From contig CALAMI010000007.1 in NCBI GenBank assembly GCA_937925685.1, positions 248,001 through 312,000 on the forward strand: DNA of 64,000 bases, given 5' to 3'. This DNA comes from Candidatus Binatia bacterium. GTDB lineage: Bacteria; Desulfobacterota; Binatia; HRBIN30. The notes beneath the pieces are model-generated. The model made no database searches. It was not told the DNA's origin and worked only from the letters and a program-made list of their open reading frames with translations. Numbering within the stretch: position 1 is the first letter of the stretch; each line of letters starts with the position of its first letter. This document shows, one piece after another, positions 62,087-64,000 of this stretch. The position numbers were made by a program, and so were the translations under genes.

Positions 62087-63433
62087 ATGGGCAGCCACGT
62101 GTTCGTCGGGAAGGAGCGCTTGCAATCCAGGGCCGCTCGCGGCTTCATGTGGACCATGGGTGGGACCGCTGAAGCCGCCGGGAATTGGGATGCTTTGCTC
62201 GCTCCTCTTGCGACCGTGCCACGCGAAAACGGCTCGCAGGCGTTGTTGCAGACAGCACGCTGGCTGACCGAGCACCTCGAGGCAGCCGGCTGGGAGGTGA
62301 CGCAGCACTGGTACACGGCCTACCCGTACGAGCAACGCGCGCTCGGGCTGGTGCTCCTCGTCGGCGGGCTTACGTATGCCGTCTGCATGTGGCGACGCCG
62401 GTTTGGCTGGGCCGCCCTTTTAGCGATCTCGTTACCGCTGCTCGTGGTGGCTCAGATCGACTTCCGCTTGCCCCTGACCTGGTTCGCTCCTTTTCCGCAA
62501 CCGAACGTGGTAGCTCGCTGGCCCAACCCAAATGCAAGGGAAATTTTGGTGTTCTCGGCCCATTTCGATACCAAAACCGATGTCTTCGACCATGTGACTC
62601 GCGCCCCGATCCTCCTATTTTCGGTGCCGGCAACGTTGCTCATGTCCGCGGTAGCGGCAGGCAGTTTCGTTGCCCAGCAAGCGGGAAGTTTGACCGTCGG
62701 TCGGCTCGCGCTCGCCCGCATTCTCGGTTGGATGGGTGCAGCCTACAGCGCGCTGGTTGCCGCTGCATTTAGCGGCGGGATGCTGTTGGACCGCCGCAGC
62801 GCGGGCGCGTTGGATAACGGGGCAGCTTGCGCAGTGCTTCTGCGTTTCGCTGAAGAGCTACGCAAGGATCCCCCGCATGGCGTCGAGGTTTACCTCGTGC
62901 TGTTCTCCGGAGAGGAGTTGGCCGCACAAGGTTCGGCGGCTTTGTTGCAAGGGTGGAAGCCGAGCCCGGCGGGCCGGTCCGTCAAGGTCATCAATTTGGA
63001 CCCTTGGGGCGCGTCGACCGAGATCCGAGTCCTCGGCGCCGAACGCGGATTTCTACGGGGGAGCGCGCCCAGCCCCGAGGTCATTGCCTTGCTCGACGAG
63101 GCACATCGCAAGGTCAAGGCGGTTTCCGTTCCGACGCTCCCGCTCATGGGCTTGACCGACGCCTGGATGTGGCTTCAGCACGGTTATTTGGCAGCAACCA
63201 TCTTCACTGCCGTGCCTCCCTTCGAGCTGCCACGAGCCCTCCACTCTGCCGACGACAACATCGCGCGGGTGGATCCCCACTCGCTCGATTTTTCCGTTGA
63301 GTTTTTAGGCACGATCGTACGCATCCTAGAGAGCAACGCGAACGCCCCTTCCCCAGAGATTCACCTCCCTACGGCCGTACAGGAGAACCAGGGAGCCATG
63401 GAAAAGGAGCTCAGCCATGCATACGAGCAGTAG
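62087..63433 (+). CDS. M28 family zinc metallopeptidase, membrane-linked
   Basis: 448 aa from ATG 62087; later in-frame ATGs at 62147 and 62156 are possible, and no start has a clear ribosome binding site. A cocatalytic di-zinc centre is visible: His/Asp in SAHFDTK, Asp in GALDNGAAC, Glu pair in FSGEEL, Asp in INLDPWG and His in ALHSADD. A hydrophobic pair (LGLVLLVGGLTYAVCM and AALLAISLPLLVVAQI) before the peptidase core suggests membrane anchoring. It is an aminopeptidase-like enzyme with unknown target. Confidence 0.88.
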   Translation: MGSHVFVGKERLQSRAARGFMWTMGGTAEAAGNWDALLAPLATVPRENGSQALLQTARWLTEHLEAAGWEVTQHWYTAYPYEQRALGLVLLVGGLTYAVCMWRRRFGWAALLAISLPLLVVAQIDFRLPLTWFAPFPQPNVVARWPNPNAREILVFSAHFDTKTDVFDHVTRAPILLFSVPATLLMSAVAAGSFVAQQAGSLTVGRLALARILGWMGAAYSALVAAAFSGGMLLDRRSAGALDNGAACAVLLRFAEELRKDPPHGVEVYLVLFSGEELAAQGSAALLQGWKPSPAGRSVKVINLDPWGASTEIRVLGAERGFLRGSAPSPEVIALLDEAHRKVKAVSVPTLPLMGLTDAWMWLQHGYLAATIFTAVPPFELPRALHSADDNIARVDPHSLDFSVEFLGTIVRILESNANAPSPEIHLPTAVQENQGAMEKELSHAYEQ

Positions 63434-63602
63434 GACAAGTAGCGAGTGTCCCGATTCCACCACACGCCGCTGGGCGAGAACGGGGAACGAACTGCACGCG
63501 GAATCTCCTTTGAACGAACCAGGGCTATCAGCCGAGGTCCGGTTGACTCATTCTTGAGCCCCGCCGTATAAGGCGAGTTTGTTGCGTCAAGTGAGAGATG
63601 TT

Positions 63603-64000
63603 GTGAATCACCAGTCATCCGAGCACGTGTGGATCCGCCTTCTAAGGGTGTCCGGATTCCTGCCCATCTTGCTGTTCACTGTGGCAGTGGCTCGCGCAAA
63701 CGACAGGCCTGTTCGCGTGGTCGACAACCTCTACGGGACCGCGTTCGTCAGCCCCGACGAAGGGTGGGCCGTTGGTGCGTTCGGCTCAATTTACCACACC
63801 ACCGACGGCGGGAAGAACTGGCGCTTGCAACATGCGGGAACCCTCGAACAACTTTTTGGAGTTGCCTTTGCCAATCGCGAGGTGGGCTGGGTCGTCGGGC
63901 GTACCGGCATCGTGTTGCACACACGGGATGGAGGTAAAACGTGGAGCAAACAAGCAACTCTCGGCAAGCATCTGTTTCACGTTTCTGCCCTCGATGAAAA
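63603..64000 (+). CDS. Ycf48/BNR-repeat protein (3' truncated by window edge)
   Basis: 133 codons are visible before the window ends. It starts with GTG 63603 after a GTGAGAG site, with a hydrophobic N-terminus (LRVSGFLPILLFTVAVARA). Repeats GWAVGAFGSIYHTTDGGKNW and GWVVGRTGIVLHTRDGGKTW are Ycf48/HCF136-like beta-propeller blades. In phototrophs Ycf48 helps photosystem II assembly; in other bacteria such proteins are generic secreted propellers. The rest is outside the window. Confidence 0.85.
   Translation, partial: MNHQSSEHVWIRLLRVSGFLPILLFTVAVARANDRPVRVVDNLYGTAFVSPDEGWAVGAFGSIYHTTDGGKNWRLQHAGTLEQLFGVAFANREVGWVVGRTGIVLHTRDGGKTWSKQATLGKHLFHVSALDE

Noticed and set aside
62029-62316. Longer start of the amidohydrolase (668 residues)
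   Set aside because: No family similarity in the extra ~96 residues; ATG 62028 has a ribosome binding site and starts the family domain. The extension overlaps the divergent M28 gene.

Overview
The window looks like chromosomal DNA of a high-G+C, Gram-negative (diderm) bacterium. It carries RND pumps with TolC-type outer-membrane partners, a TonB-dependent receptor, a lipoprotein adaptor and many secreted proteins. Two features recall the uncultured lineage Binatia/Binatota (Desulfobacterota_B): dockerin-like GDxNGDGxVTxEEL motifs in secreted proteins, and a mix of luciferase-like (LLM/F420-type) enzymes, a P450 and paired acyl-CoA dehydrogenases. That placement is an inference from memory of such genomes. 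I saw no rRNA, tRNA, CRISPR array or intact insertion sequence.

Layout. 1-4247: 3' end of an RND permease gene and its TolC-type partner. 4248-5767: no recognisable gene. 5768-15141: a seven-gene efflux operon (TetR, TolC, lipoprotein adaptor, RND permease, MacA-like adaptor, ABC ATPase, MacB-like permease). 15176-17427: a small membrane protein, 1.1 kb with no assignable gene, and an ArdC-like metallopeptidase lacking its usual N-terminus. 17723-24198 (minus): an eight-gene, tightly spaced operon. It starts with a 55-residue hyperacidic protein, continues with dtd, a DUF1285 protein and trmL, and ends with a LuxE-LuxC-aminotransferase-dehydrogenase module. 24603-28528 (plus): TetR, 2-hydroxyacid dehydrogenase, FGGY kinase and an esterase. 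28598-33857: an outer-membrane protein, then a large FG-GAP/LamG/Cys-rich surface-protein gene broken by many frameshifts, then a decayed enoyl-CoA hydratase. 33878-46509: a lipid or isoprenoid/steroid-type catabolic region (SDRs, two adjacent acyl-CoA dehydrogenases, acyl-CoA ligase, two LLM enzymes, alcohol dehydrogenase, TetR, P450 plus [3Fe-4S] ferredoxin, HSL-type esterase). 46907-49921: hydantoinase B and a deazaflavin-type protein. 50091-58175 (minus): a cobalamin uptake operon under a B12 riboswitch. 58378-64000: CBS protein, EF-P family protein, amidohydrolase, M28 peptidase and the start of a Ycf48/BNR-like protein.

The most interesting system is the minus-strand B12 operon. A well-conserved cobalamin riboswitch aptamer is followed by an intrinsic terminator. 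It then leads into a secreted NHL-type beta-propeller, a secreted surface protein with a dockerin-like tail, a BtuB-type TonB receptor, a second secreted YncE-like propeller with two EF-hand/dockerin-like motifs, BtuF and BtuC. No BtuD ATPase gene is present. The propellers next to BtuB recall Bacteroides BtuG, a surface B12-capturing propeller, but here they come with EF-hand modules. The second candidate is the LuxE-LuxC-class III aminotransferase-dehydrogenase module, which lacks luxAB. It could convert a carboxylic acid to an aldehyde and then to an amine.
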